Source: an uncultured Lachnospiraceae bacterium (GTDB taxonomy: Bacteria; Bacillota; Clostridia; Lachnospirales; Lachnospiraceae). Taken from it: a stretch of 64,000 bases of DNA. Below the pieces are notes generated by a model. The model saw only the letters and a list, made by a program, of their open reading frames with translations, was not told the DNA's origin and searched no databases. Position numbers and translations under genes: made by a program. This document shows positions 26,312 to 35,193 of the stretch, in pieces; position 1 is the stretch's first letter, and every line of letters starts with the position of its first letter. The stretch is taken from assembly GCA_948794795.1 (NCBI GenBank), contig CAQGLR010000002.1, forward strand, positions 62,001-126,000. Reading direction: 5' to 3'.

Positions 26312-27040
26312 TTAACCAAAATAATATGAAAAATATTCTTTCTTAAATTCTGCCACTTTATTACGTGATATATAAATTACACTTCCATTATCCATAACAA
26401 CTTTTTCACGTTCTACCGAAACAATATGGTTCATATTCAGGATATATGAACGGCTGCACCTTCCAAACTGCGGAAACCTTTCCAGAATTTCCCATAAAGC
26501 TGCCGTTGTCATCCGGACTTTATATTCTTCTGTTGTAAGGTACAATACCTGGTAATTTTTCTGTGATTCACAATATACAATGTTATCTGGTTTTATTTGC
26601 CTGATTGCACCTGCGGACTTAATAATAACGTGTTCTTCTTTCATTTTGTGTATATGTCCAAATACAAAATCCATAACATGGAAAAAACGCTCTTTGTCAA
26701 GAGGTTTTACAAGGTACTGGATGGCATCTACCCCATATGCTTTCAATGCATATCCTGTTGATGCAGTTAAGAAAACTATTGGCATTACACAGCCAGACTT
26801 CCTTATTTCTTCCGCTGCTTCCATACCACTTTTTCCTGACATAAAAATATCTAAAACCAGAAGGTCTGGTGTATATTTTTCTTCTATAATACGTTTAAGA
26901 AGTGCTTCTGCGCTCTCAAAACGTTCAGTTTTATATTCAAGTATTTGTTTTTTATCCTGGTACATTGCAAGTAAGTCCTCAATCTGGTCAAGTTCTTTTG
27001 CCTCATCATCACATAATGCTATAAAGTACAATTTTTTCAC
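26312..27040 (-). CDS. LytTR-family response regulator
   Basis: 242 residues. Acidic pair LCDDE, acceptor Asp in LVLDIFM, Lys in LVKPLDK; the LytTR domain contains IVYCESQKNYQVLYL, FGRCSRSYILN and ISRNKVAEFKK. It starts with GTG at 27040. It is the first gene of a likely four-gene unit: regulator, kinase, MATE exporter, phosphopantetheinyl transferase. Confidence 0.92.
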   Translation of the reverse strand: MKKLYFIALCDDEAKELDQIEDLLAMYQDKKQILEYKTERFESAEALLKRIIEEKYTPDLLVLDIFMSGKSGMEAAEEIRKSGCVMPIVFLTASTGYALKAYGVDAIQYLVKPLDKERFFHVMDFVFGHIHKMKEEHVIIKSAGAIRQIKPDNIVYCESQKNYQVLYLTTEEYKVRMTTAALWEILERFPQFGRCSRSYILNMNHIVSVEREKVVMDNGSVIYISRNKVAEFKKEYFSYYFG

Positions 27041-27170
27041 ATCCTATAAGTTGTTTTATATATAAATGTCCTCTGCCCGTCCCCAATATGTGCTAATAAC
27101 ATTATAGGGATTTTTATTAAAAAAATCAAATAATTATATAATTTTTTCTAGCTCATTGGACAATACATTT

Positions 27171-27205
27171 AAAAAGCTGGAACACTCAATTAAGAATATT
27201 CCAGC
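27171..27205 (-). terminator. Terminator of the transketolase operon
   Basis: On the minus strand GCTGGAA, a 16-base loop, TTCCAGC and TTTTTAAA. It lies about 105 bases after the transketolase stop. Between them (27230-27306) is a further palindromic stretch (GCGGAT/ATCCGC and GCCTGCAGGC) of unknown role. Confidence 0.7.
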
Positions 27206-27309
27206 CCGTTAAATAATGCTGTTATTTCAATCCACCCCATTTGGGAAGTGGGATAAATTGCTAGCCAGGCGGATATTTGCAATCCGCATTGCCTGCAGGC
27301 AGGCACCAG

Positions 27310-28254
27310 TTACTTGCCCATAAACTCTTTAACTTTTGTATAGATGCCTTCACTGTCAAGCCCGTACTTCTTAATAAGCTCAGTTGCTGGTCCTGACTCA
27401 CCATAGACATCATTCACGCCAATTTTGAGAACTTTTGTTGGTGCATTTGCTGAAAGGCAGTCACATACTGCACTTCCAAGCCCTCCGATTACAGAGTGCT
27501 CTTCTATTGTAACAACCTTGCCTGTTTCCTTAGCTGATGCAATTACCAGCTCTTCATCAAGAGGTTTGATTGTGTGTATATTAACTACTTTTGCATCAAT
27601 TCCATCTTTAGCAAGCTTTTCTGCTGCATCAAGAGTTTCTGATACTTCAAGTCCTGTTGCAAATAATGTAATATCCTTGCCTTCACGGAGTACAACACCT
27701 TTTCCAAGCTCAAACTTATAGTCTGGCTTGTCATTAATTACAGGTACTGCAAGCCTTCCAAAACGGATATATACAGGACCTTCATGGTCAAGTGCAGCTT
27801 TTACAGCAGCTTTTGCTTCCACATCATCTGAAGGGTTCATAACTACCATGCCTGGGATAGTACGCATAAGCGCAAGGTCTTCACAACACTGGTGTGTTGC
27901 ACCATCTTCACCTACAGAGATACCTGCATGTGTTGCGCCGATTTTTACATTAAGCTTTGGATATCCTACAGAATTGCGTACCTGCTCATATGCACGCCCT
28001 GATGCAAACATTGCAAATGAACTTACAAAAGGAATTTTGCCTGTTGTAGCAAGACCTGCTGCAATGCCCATCATATTACATTCTGCAATTCCGCAGTCTA
28101 TATGCCTGTCTGGGTATGCTTTCTGGAAAATACCTGTCTTTGTTGCTGCTGCAAGGTCAGCGTCAAGTACAACAAGGTCTGGATATGCATCTGCAAACTC
28201 CTTTAAAGCATTACCATAGCTTTCCCTTGTAGCAATTTTCTTTACATCTGCCAT
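27310..28254 (-). CDS. Transketolase, C-terminal subunit
   Basis: 314 residues corresponding to the pyrimidine-binding and C-terminal domains of transketolase. GIAECNMMGIAAGLA carries the catalytic Glu, and SVGEDGATHQCCEDLALMRTIPGMVV is characteristic of split transketolases. It forms the active enzyme with the N-terminal subunit encoded 17 bases upstream. The pair moves two-carbon units in the non-oxidative pentose phosphate pathway. Many clostridia carry this split form. Confidence 0.95.
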   Translation of the reverse strand: MADVKKIATRESYGNALKEFADAYPDLVVLDADLAAATKTGIFQKAYPDRHIDCGIAECNMMGIAAGLATTGKIPFVSSFAMFASGRAYEQVRNSVGYPKLNVKIGATHAGISVGEDGATHQCCEDLALMRTIPGMVVMNPSDDVEAKAAVKAALDHEGPVYIRFGRLAVPVINDKPDYKFELGKGVVLREGKDITLFATGLEVSETLDAAEKLAKDGIDAKVVNIHTIKPLDEELVIASAKETGKVVTIEEHSVIGGLGSAVCDCLSANAPTKVLKIGVNDVYGESGPATELIKKYGLDSEGIYTKVKEFMGK

Positions 28255-28271
28255 TTCTTCCTCCTATCTGC

Positions 28272-29102
28272 TTATTTCAAGCTTTCACCGGTTTTTTCTA
28301 AATCTGCCATTGCCTGTGCATACTGTTCATCATTTGGTGCAGTACCATGCCAGCTTGCCTGGTTCTCCATAAATGATACACCTTTGCCCTTTGTGCTCTT
28401 AGCAATTACAGCTGTTGGCATGCCTTTAGTTTCCCTTGCTTTCTTAAATGCAGAAGCAATCTGTTCAAAATCATGTGCATCAATTTCAATAACATTAAAA
28501 TTAAATGCCTTAAACTTGTCAGCAATAGGATAAGGAGAACATACATCATCAATTTTGCCATCAATCTGCAACCCGTTGTTATCTACAATCACAACAAGGT
28601 TGTCAAGGTTCTTTGCGCCTGCAAACATTGATGCTTCCCATACCTGGCCTTCCTGGAGCTCACCATCACCAAGCAGTGTATATACACGGTATGAAGCATT
28701 GTCTATTTTTGCAGAAAGTGCCATACCTACTGCGGCAGAAATACCCTGTCCTAATGAACCGCTTGACATGTCCACACCTGGAATATGCTTCATATCAGGA
28801 TGTCCCTGCAGGTAAGAACCTGTATGGCGCAGTGTTGTTAAATCTTCAACAGGGAAGAAACCCCTGTTGGCAAGTGTAGAATAAAATCCTGGTGCTATAT
28901 GTCCCTTGGATAATACAAACCTGTCCCTGTCAGCTTTCTTTGGGTCTTCTGGGTCAATATTCATCTCTTCAAAATAGAGATATGTCAAAATGTCTGCTGC
29001 TGACAAAGAACCGCCTGGATGGCCTGATTTTGCACTGTGTACTGCTGTGACTATTCCTTTGCGTACTTCATTCGCAGTTTTCTTTAATGCTAAAGTATCC
29101 AT
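28272..29102 (-). CDS. Transketolase, N-terminal subunit
   Basis: 276 residues, the thiamine-diphosphate binding half. SAKSGHPGGSLSAADIL and LSKGHIAPGFY are early transketolase motifs; GDGELQEGQVWEA followed by VDNNGLQIDG is the ThDP/Mg motif. AAAGGAAAG precedes the ATG. It is cotranscribed with transaldolase upstream and the C-terminal subunit downstream. Confidence 0.95.
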   Translation of the reverse strand: MDTLALKKTANEVRKGIVTAVHSAKSGHPGGSLSAADILTYLYFEEMNIDPEDPKKADRDRFVLSKGHIAPGFYSTLANRGFFPVEDLTTLRHTGSYLQGHPDMKHIPGVDMSSGSLGQGISAAVGMALSAKIDNASYRVYTLLGDGELQEGQVWEASMFAGAKNLDNLVVIVDNNGLQIDGKIDDVCSPYPIADKFKAFNFNVIEIDAHDFEQIASAFKKARETKGMPTAVIAKSTKGKGVSFMENQASWHGTAPNDEQYAQAMADLEKTGESLK

Positions 29103-29149
29103 AATTCTTTCCTTTCTAACTGAAATTAAATATGTATCACCTGCTGGAA

Positions 29150-29806
29150 TTACTCTCCAAATACAGCAATATAATCTTTCTGGAACTTTGCAATGCCTTC
29201 TGTTGTAAGAGGATGTTTTGTCATCTGCTCAATTACAGAATAAGGAACTGTTGCAATATCTGCACCTGCAAGGGCACAATCTGTAACATGGATTGGGTTA
29301 CGTACACTTGCAGATATAATTTCTGTTTCAATACCATAATTGTCAAAAATCTCTGTGATTGTCCTGATAAGTTCAACACCTGTTACTGAAATATCATCAA
29401 GACGTCCAAGGAATGGTGATACATATGCTGCACCTGCCCTTGCTGCAAGGAGTGCCTGGTTAGCTGTAAAAATAAGAGTAACATTACACTTGATTCCTTC
29501 ACTTGAAAGAACTTTTGTAGCCTTTAAGCCTTCTATTGTCATAGGAATCTTAACAACCATATTTGGATGGAGTTTTGCAATTTCACGTCCTTCTGCAATC
29601 ATTCCTTCTGCGTCAACAGTTGTTGCCTTAACTTCACCACTGATTGGACCATCAACTATAGATGCTATCTCTTTTAAAACGTCTTCCTGGCTTCTTCCGC
29701 CTTCCTTTGCAATTAAAGAAGGGTTTGTTGTTACGCCACAGATAACCCCCATTTCATTTGCTTTCTTAATGTCCTCAATTTTGGCTGTGTCAATAAAAAG
29801 TTTCAT
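29150..29806 (-). CDS. Transaldolase / fructose-6-phosphate aldolase family protein
   Basis: 218 residues, the short TalC-type. FIDTA, GVTTNPSLIAKEG and the Schiff-base Lys in NMVVKIPMT are present, as is SPFLGRLDD. In this family the enzyme is either a transaldolase or a fructose-6-phosphate aldolase; the adjacent split transketolase favours transaldolase in the pentose phosphate pathway. It leads the operon, with GGAGG upstream of the ATG. Confidence 0.93.
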   Translation of the reverse strand: MKLFIDTAKIEDIKKANEMGVICGVTTNPSLIAKEGGRSQEDVLKEIASIVDGPISGEVKATTVDAEGMIAEGREIAKLHPNMVVKIPMTIEGLKATKVLSSEGIKCNVTLIFTANQALLAARAGAAYVSPFLGRLDDISVTGVELIRTITEIFDNYGIETEIISASVRNPIHVTDCALAGADIATVPYSVIEQMTKHPLTTEGIAKFQKDYIAVFGE

Positions 29807-29965
29807 ATCTTATCCTCCTATATATTTATTTATTGTTACTATCCAAAATCCAGTTGCCAGGGATAATGGATAATTACATTTTACATTATTCCAAAATATT
29901 ATACAACTTTTAAAAAAACTGGTCAATAATTTACCATAAATTAATGTTATATTTTTCCTTTATTA

Positions 29966-31819
29966 TTATTTAAACCAGAAATCTTTCCAGGTATCCTTAT
30001 ATATACGGTATAATCCCTTTTTAACAGAAAATTCTTTAACCAGCTTGCCTGAACTGTCAGACTCAGTGAATTTATTCCCGTCTGCATTACAGTATACATA
30101 TACATTATTTGCTTTTGTAATATTTCCTTCGTCTTTTGTCTGGTCAAAACTCTTTATTTCTGAAAGTGCATATGTCCTTGCTGTTTCATCTACCAGGAAT
30201 TTATAATAATATGACTTGCCAGACCTGGTTGCCTTTACACCTGAATTATTATTAAGCATTGTTAAATAATACTGTCCCTCTGCAAGTGAAGAAGTCCTGC
30301 TGTACACAACAGAATTCTGTCCTGCCTGTGAATTAAAAAGCTCTTTCTTTTCTTTTGGAGTATCAAGTATAGAGTCAACTACAGGTGTTTCTTCTGGTCC
30401 AGGGGTAGCTTCACCTTCAAGAGCCTTGGTTAATACCTTTTTCTTAAGGTTCTTATAATCTTTCCAGATACTCTTGTCAGCAATAATATAATCAAGCTTT
30501 GGCAACAGGCTGTTTACATTGTTTATTTTAAATATACTTGAAAGTGCCTGTGAACTTACAAGCAGCTGGTTTGTTCCTGTCACCTGTACTGAATTAAGGT
30601 CTACCCAGTCTGGATTGCTGCGGTTTGCTTTCTTAACAGCATTTTTGTAAACGGAAGGAAGCATTGTATTCATATCAAGTGCAACAGTGGTCTTTCCACT
30701 TTCAAGTTCTACCTTAACTACACAGCTGTTTTTAACAGCTTTCTTTCTGGCTGGTGTAGCTATAACATATATATTTCCAAAATCATCATATGCAAACTCA
30801 CCACTCTGTTTATAACCATTAATTTTGTATACCTTTGTAACCTGTCCAAGTGCATTCACAAGTGCAATCTTATCTTCCGCACATGAATATACCACACCAT
30901 CATACACAAGGCTGGTATTTCTTCCACAATATCCATCCAGAGGTATTTCCCCTCTTAAAACACCAGAGTTGTCATATAATAATATTGCGCACTTTGGCAC
31001 TCTTTTCCATGCAGTTTTCTTTACACGCCTTGTAACCCTTCTTCCGTTTCTGTTAACTTTCTTGTTTACTATACGTGTAACACGTACTTTCTCAGTGCCT
31101 CCAGCTGAAAATACAGTATATAGCCCGTTGCTAAGTTTTGTTTTACTGCGTCCTTCAGTGCTGTTTATAATATTCTGTGTCCCCATGTCACTTTTTGGTA
31201 TATCAACACTATATGTGTAAGTCCTTGCAAGTTCATTGTTCCTGTTATAAAACTTTAATATAATATAATTGGTCTTTCCTTGTACAAGCCCTGTTATATT
31301 ATATTCATGTTCTGATGAAACACTTCCTGAAAGATGGTTTATAAGAGTACGTGTAAAATCAGGTATATTTTTATCTTTTACAGAAATTGTATACTTGCAG
31401 TAACATCTGCCATCTGTATTAAAATAAGCATACATTGAATTATTATTAGTACCATATGGGTTATATGCCCATAGTGCTGCTTCTGGTGTATATGTCTGTG
31501 TCCTTTTCTTAACATCTGTAATTGTCTGTTCAGCTTTGGCAGACTTTGCCACATCATATATATCACTTTTTGAAGCATAATCTATTGTCACAACATTTTT
31601 CCTGTCACCTGACAAATAAAGTGGTATTATATCTAGCTCTTTTATACTGTCAATAGCTTTTCCATGCTGGTATTCTGCCAGGTCTCTTTCTTCATCAAGC
31701 GCTGCCTCATTCTGCTTTTCAAGCTTTTTTGACAAATCATTCATCTTCCATAAAAAAGCTCCTATTGCAGCTATCATCATAAGGCTTGTAACAAGAACAG
31801 TAATCAGCTTTTTTTTCAT
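29966..31819 (-). CDS. Membrane-anchored arylsulfotransferase-like protein
   Basis: 617 residues with one N-terminal membrane helix and a long extracytoplasmic part. The mid-region (ILLYDNSG, SLVYDGVVYSC, FAYDDFGNIYVI) repeats like propeller blades, and DWVDLNSVQV...NQLLVSSQALSSIFKI matches the arylsulfotransferase block in which the family usually has DWFHINSV. The family's His at that block is Asp here, so sulfotransferase activity is doubtful. A Pro/Glu-rich linker near residue 470 precedes a C-terminal beta domain. It stands alone; GAAAGG-like site before the ATG. Confidence 0.6.
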   Translation of the reverse strand: MKKKLITVLVTSLMMIAAIGAFLWKMNDLSKKLEKQNEAALDEERDLAEYQHGKAIDSIKELDIIPLYLSGDRKNVVTIDYASKSDIYDVAKSAKAEQTITDVKKRTQTYTPEAALWAYNPYGTNNNSMYAYFNTDGRCYCKYTISVKDKNIPDFTRTLINHLSGSVSSEHEYNITGLVQGKTNYIILKFYNRNNELARTYTYSVDIPKSDMGTQNIINSTEGRSKTKLSNGLYTVFSAGGTEKVRVTRIVNKKVNRNGRRVTRRVKKTAWKRVPKCAILLYDNSGVLRGEIPLDGYCGRNTSLVYDGVVYSCAEDKIALVNALGQVTKVYKINGYKQSGEFAYDDFGNIYVIATPARKKAVKNSCVVKVELESGKTTVALDMNTMLPSVYKNAVKKANRSNPDWVDLNSVQVTGTNQLLVSSQALSSIFKINNVNSLLPKLDYIIADKSIWKDYKNLKKKVLTKALEGEATPGPEETPVVDSILDTPKEKKELFNSQAGQNSVVYSRTSSLAEGQYYLTMLNNNSGVKATRSGKSYYYKFLVDETARTYALSEIKSFDQTKDEGNITKANNVYVYCNADGNKFTESDSSGKLVKEFSVKKGLYRIYKDTWKDFWFK

Positions 31820-31858
31820 TTCATTGGTTTCCTTTCCCTATCTTTATTTTTCTCAATA

Positions 31859-32281
31859 CTATACAGCCATTTCTTTTAGTTTACTATATAAACCAGGATA
31901 AAGTTTCTTCATCCTGAATGGTTTCATATCCTTATTAAGGAAACAATGGCCTGTATGCCCTTTTGTACAGGCTTCTTTAGAACCCTCTTTATATATTTCA
32001 TAAGAAAGCTCCATTTTTATGCCATCAAACTTTGTAACATATGAATGTATTTCAATATTGTCATTATAATATAACGGAATAAGATATTTACAGTCCACAG
32101 ACATAACGGGTATAATAATTCCCATTTCTTCAATCCCTGCATAATTAATGCCTGATTTGTCCATCATGTCAAGCCTGGCTTCTTCAAAAAGCCTTATATA
32201 ATTTGAATGATGTATTATACCCATCTGGTCTGTCTCATAATAATTCATCTTCCGCTTATAAATTGTATATTTTCCTTCCAT
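31859..32281 (-). CDS. Acyl-CoA thioesterase (4HBT hotdog fold)
   Basis: 140 residues. YYETDQMGIIHHSNYIRLFEEAR is the catalytic 4-hydroxybenzoyl-CoA thioesterase motif with the Asp; HTGHCFLN follows in the second strand pair. Such enzymes hydrolyse acyl-CoA thioesters. ATG 32281 is chosen because CCGGAGG lies before it; the frame extends to 32329 without a site. It is divergent from a consensus promoter at 32348. Confidence 0.9.
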   Translation of the reverse strand: MEGKYTIYKRKMNYYETDQMGIIHHSNYIRLFEEARLDMMDKSGINYAGIEEMGIIIPVMSVDCKYLIPLYYNDNIEIHSYVTKFDGIKMELSYEIYKEGSKEACTKGHTGHCFLNKDMKPFRMKKLYPGLYSKLKEMAV

Positions 32282-32347
32282 TGTAAAACCTCCGGGGACT
32301 ACATAACCAGTATAACAACTGGCATCCAATGCACTGGTAATGTTTAT

Positions 32348-32376
32348 TTGACACGTACTATATTAAAGTATATCAT
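32348..32376 (+). promoter_or_regulatory. Promoter reading toward the ABC-F gene
   Basis: TTGACA, 17 bases, TATCAT. It is about 470 bases upstream of the ABC-F start and would give a long leader that includes the MITE-like hairpin. No nearer promoter was clear. Confidence 0.5.
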
Positions 32377-32422
32377 ATAATTTAACTAATGTTTAGAGTT
32401 TTTTTAACTTTTTACCAGGACA

Positions 32423-32640
32423 TGTTTGAAAAATAAAAAGTGCACAAATTATGTGGCTCTGGCAATTCCAAAATTTTACCTCAGGCAGCACGCTCCCGCT
32501 TGGATGGGATACGCAGTGGTGCATAAAGCCCCAATGTTTCTGCGAAACATTTAATACGGGGCTTAAGCACCAGCGCCCCCATAACAGCTGCCTTTTGGTA
32601 AAACATTTGGAATTTGCCAGAGTAATATAATCTTTGTACA
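32423..32640. mobile_element. MITE-like element, relative of the 19779 element
   Basis: The complement of 32442-32640 aligns with the inner part of the element at 19779-20027 (ACTCTGGCA.ATTCCAAATGTTTTACC, AAAAGGCAGCTGTT, GGGGGCGCTGGTGC, CACCACTGCG, CATCCAAGCG). Its outer end is different: TGTTTGAAAAATAAAAAGTGC. The inner part folds as a long imperfect hairpin. No coding frame. No clear target duplication was found, so the true limits are uncertain. Confidence 0.6.
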
Positions 32641-32678
32641 GTTTGATGGTTTAAAAGCAATTTTCAACCCCTAGGGAG

Positions 32679-32777
32679 TGTTTGAAAATTAAATATTATA
32701 TAAATTTCAGGGTTCTATTTTTTAAATACACAAGTATTTTGGCTCTGGCAGCAAATCTGTCATTTTTTATTTTCAAA
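32679..32777. repeat. Short hairpin repeat next to the MITE-like element
   Basis: Begins TGTTTGAAAATTAAA and ends with a near complement (TTTTTTATTTTCAAA). It contains a GGCTCTGGCA stretch seen in the other elements of the window. It is about 99 bases and likely a deletion derivative of the same family. Confidence 0.5.
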
Positions 32778-32845
32778 TATTCCATAGATAAAGTACATGC
32801 AAAAACTCTGTTCTTATTTTAATAATAAACCGCATGGAGGCTTTT

Positions 32846-34663
32846 ATGAATCTTATTACAGCAGAACACCTTACCCACACATATACAGGCCGGCTTCTTT
32901 TTGATGATGCATCATTTTATCTTAATGAAAATGAAAAAGTTGGGATTGTAGGTATAAATGGCACTGGAAAATCTACGCTTTTAAAGATAATTGCAGGCAG
33001 GGAAGAACCTGGACAAGGAACAGTTACCACAGCAAGGAACCTGCGTATGGGCTATCTTCCACAAAACCCTGTATTTACCAGTGGGACTTGTGTACTTGAT
33101 GCTTCCCTTCCATTAAAGGAAGAAATTTCAAATGAGCAGGACAGTTTTATCCCACAGGCAAAGAGCCTTCTCGGAAAGCTTGGAATTACAGACCTCACAC
33201 AGGATATTGCAAAGCTTTCAGGAGGCCAGCGCAAAAGAATTGCTCTTGTACGGACAATTCTTACACCAGCAGATGTACTTATACTTGATGAGCCTACCAA
33301 CCATCTCGACAGTGCAATGGCTTCCTGGCTGGAAGAATACCTTTCCAGTTACAATGGTGCTATTATAATGGTAACACATGACCGTTATTTTCTTGACAGT
33401 GTAGCAAACCGCATAACTGAAATTGATAAAGGCAAATTATATAATTACAACTGTAATTATCTTGGATTTATTGAAAAGAAAGCAGAACGTGAAGAAATGG
33501 AACGTGCCACAGAAAGAAAACGCCAGAGTATATTACGTACAGAAATAGCATGGATGCAACGTGGTGCAAGGGCACGTTCAACTAAACAGAAAGCACATAT
33601 TGCAAGGTATGAAGCACTCCGTGATACCAAAGCACCTGTAACTGATGCAACAGCACAGATAAGTTCTGTATCATCAAGGCTTGGTAAAGCTACTATTGAA
33701 CTTAAGGACATTAACCACTCTTATAATGGCAATGTCCTGATAAAAGATTTTACTTATATATTCCTGCGTGGAAGCCGTATTGGTATAACTGGGGCAAATG
33801 GATGTGGCAAGTCTACTCTTATGAATATTATCTCTGGCAATATAAAACCAGCCAGTGGTGAAGTTACTATAGGGCAGACTGTCAAGATTAGTTATTTTGC
33901 ACAGGAAAATAAAGCTCTTGATAATTCCATGCGTGTAATTGACTATATACGTGAAGGCGGGGAAGTTATAAAAACAAATAATGGCACTGTAAGTGCTTCT
34001 GTAATGCTTGAACGTTTCCTGTTCCCTCCAGAACAGCAATATTCACTTATTGGCAAGCTTTCAGGTGGTGAGAAACGAAGGCTTTATCTTTTAAGAATTC
34101 TTATGGAAGCACCTAATGTACTGCTGCTTGATGAACCTACTAATGACCTTGATATAACAACCCTTACAGTGCTTGAAGATTACCTTGACACATTTGACGG
34201 CATTGTAATAACAGTATCACATGACAGATATTTTCTTGACCGCACTGTTACAAGGATTTTATCATTTGAAGAAAATGGTGTAATTAAACAATATGAAGGC
34301 GGCTATACTGACTATATTAATGCTTCTGGCAGAAAACTTGCAGTTACAGGTAACAGCAATAACACAAAAGATTCCCCAAAGCCACAGGACAGTAGCAAAT
34401 CATTAAACCGTAATAACTGGAAAGACGGCCAGGAGAAGAAAAAGAAAATGTCCTATAAAGAACAAAGGGAATATGAAACTATAGAAGATGATATTGCAAA
34501 ACTTGAAGAAGAACTTGAAAATATTGAAGCAGACATACTAAAATATTCCCATGATTTTGTAAAACTTAATGAACTGTCTTCACAAAAAGATGAAATTTCA
34601 AATAACCTTTCTGAAAAAATGGACAGATGGATGTATCTTGAAGAATTAGCACAGCAGTTGTAA
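32846..34663 (+). CDS. ABC-F family ATPase (Uup/YfmR-like)
   Basis: 605 residues without membrane helices. Two ATPase domains: GINGTGKST with LSGGQRKR and ILDEPTNHLD, then GANGCGKST with LSGGEKRR and LLDEPTNDLD. The linker between them is the ABC-F P-site arm (EKKAEREEMERATERKRQSI). A charged C-terminal coiled coil (KKMSYKEQREYETIEDDI...) is typical of the Uup/YfmR branch. ABC-F proteins act on the ribosome; the YfmR branch helps stalled translation. ATG 32846 is used because GGAGG overlaps the upstream ATG. A long leader carries hairpin elements. Confidence 0.92.
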   Translation: MNLITAEHLTHTYTGRLLFDDASFYLNENEKVGIVGINGTGKSTLLKIIAGREEPGQGTVTTARNLRMGYLPQNPVFTSGTCVLDASLPLKEEISNEQDSFIPQAKSLLGKLGITDLTQDIAKLSGGQRKRIALVRTILTPADVLILDEPTNHLDSAMASWLEEYLSSYNGAIIMVTHDRYFLDSVANRITEIDKGKLYNYNCNYLGFIEKKAEREEMERATERKRQSILRTEIAWMQRGARARSTKQKAHIARYEALRDTKAPVTDATAQISSVSSRLGKATIELKDINHSYNGNVLIKDFTYIFLRGSRIGITGANGCGKSTLMNIISGNIKPASGEVTIGQTVKISYFAQENKALDNSMRVIDYIREGGEVIKTNNGTVSASVMLERFLFPPEQQYSLIGKLSGGEKRRLYLLRILMEAPNVLLLDEPTNDLDITTLTVLEDYLDTFDGIVITVSHDRYFLDRTVTRILSFEENGVIKQYEGGYTDYINASGRKLAVTGNSNNTKDSPKPQDSSKSLNRNNWKDGQEKKKKMSYKEQREYETIEDDIAKLEEELENIEADILKYSHDFVKLNELSSQKDEISNNLSEKMDRWMYLEELAQQL

Positions 34664-34721
34664 AGCCAGATACCCCACTTAAGTTTCCCCACAAAAGTGG
34701 ATAATAAAAATTAAAAATCCC

Positions 34722-34750
34722 TTGCACCCTTATAATATTTGTGTTATATT
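34722..34750 (+). promoter_or_regulatory. Promoter of the antisense RNA
   Basis: TTGCAC, 17 bases, TATATT. Transcription from about 34757 runs toward the toxin gene in the opposite sense. Confidence 0.6.
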
Positions 34751-34756
34751 GAATTT

Positions 34757-34850
34757 AAAAGAAGTAACCATCCACAAAGTGGTTAGCTTCCCAAGCAAAA
34801 ACTATGAGCCTGCCTGCATCCGCTAAGATTACAAGGCAGGCTTATTTACG
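34757..34850 (+). ncRNA. Putative antisense antitoxin RNA
   Basis: Predicted from the promoter at 34722 and the hairpin at 34807-34842 (AGCCTGCCT/AGGCAGGCT). The RNA would overlap the 3' end of the convergent holin-like toxin mRNA by about 90 bases. A short hairpin (AACCA/TGGTT) forms its 5' part. The arrangement matches TxpA/RatA- and BsrG/SR4-type convergent type I systems. Exact ends are inferred. Confidence 0.5.
34807..34842. terminator. Shared hairpin at the toxin 3' end
   Basis: AGCCTGCCT and AGGCAGGCT are 18 bases apart. The hairpin begins at the toxin stop codon and can end both the toxin mRNA (followed by CATAGTTTTTGC) and the antisense RNA. Confidence 0.6.
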
Positions 34851-34940
34851 CTTGTTATTCCTACTATCTATGTAGGCAAGCAGTGCTAACAGAAATGAAC
34901 CGCCTAAAAATAACAGGCTTAAAACTTCATATGTATCCAT
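34842..34940 (-). CDS. Small holin-like type I toxin
   Basis: 32 residues: MDTYEVLSLLFLGGSFLLAL, followed by LAYIDSRNNKRK. A single membrane helix with a polar Tyr-rich start and a basic tail is the pattern of the Hol_Tox/TxpA-BsrG-like small toxins. GGGAGGTGGTGCAG-ATG gives a strong ribosome binding site. In the predicted 60-base leader, GCGCCTCCC can pair with GGGAGGT of that site, so translation may be blocked until RNA processing, as in known type I toxins. The promoter at 35008-35036 and the opposing RNA complete the module. Confidence 0.82.
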   Translation of the reverse strand: MDTYEVLSLLFLGGSFLLALLAYIDSRNNKRK

Positions 34941-35007
34941 CTGCACCACCTCCCTTCCTTTATAAGGCCTGGGAGGCGCCACCTTGTAACATGGTTACTC
35001 CTTTAGT

Positions 35008-35036
35008 AATATACCATATTTCTTGTTACATATCAA
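35008..35036 (-). promoter_or_regulatory. Toxin promoter
   Basis: On the minus strand TTGATA (35036-35031), 17 bases, TATATT (35013-35008), about 65 bases before the toxin start. Spacing is ideal. Confidence 0.7.
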
Positions 35037-35093
35037 TATTATATTTTTTTCACCATAAATACTGGTAAGTTTGCCACAAGTATGATTTTTTCA

Positions 35094-35122
35094 TTGACAC
35101 TTCTGTAATAATATGATAGATT
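35094..35122 (+). promoter_or_regulatory. Cold-shock gene promoter
   Basis: TTGACA (35094-35099), 17 bases, TAGATT. A 5' hairpin GCTTTGTA-AGGA-TACAAAGC (35137-35156) lies in the leader and may act in cold-induced stability or translation. Confidence 0.7.
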
Positions 35123-35193
35123 AGATATTGTTATCAGCTTTGTAAGGATACAAAGCATTTGTAAATATTTTTTCAGTTTTAGGAGGCATTATA

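Noticed and set aside
27230..27306. Palindromic stretch as an IS end or riboswitch
   Set aside because: No second copy was found and no known motif; mentioned only as structure after the transketolase gene.
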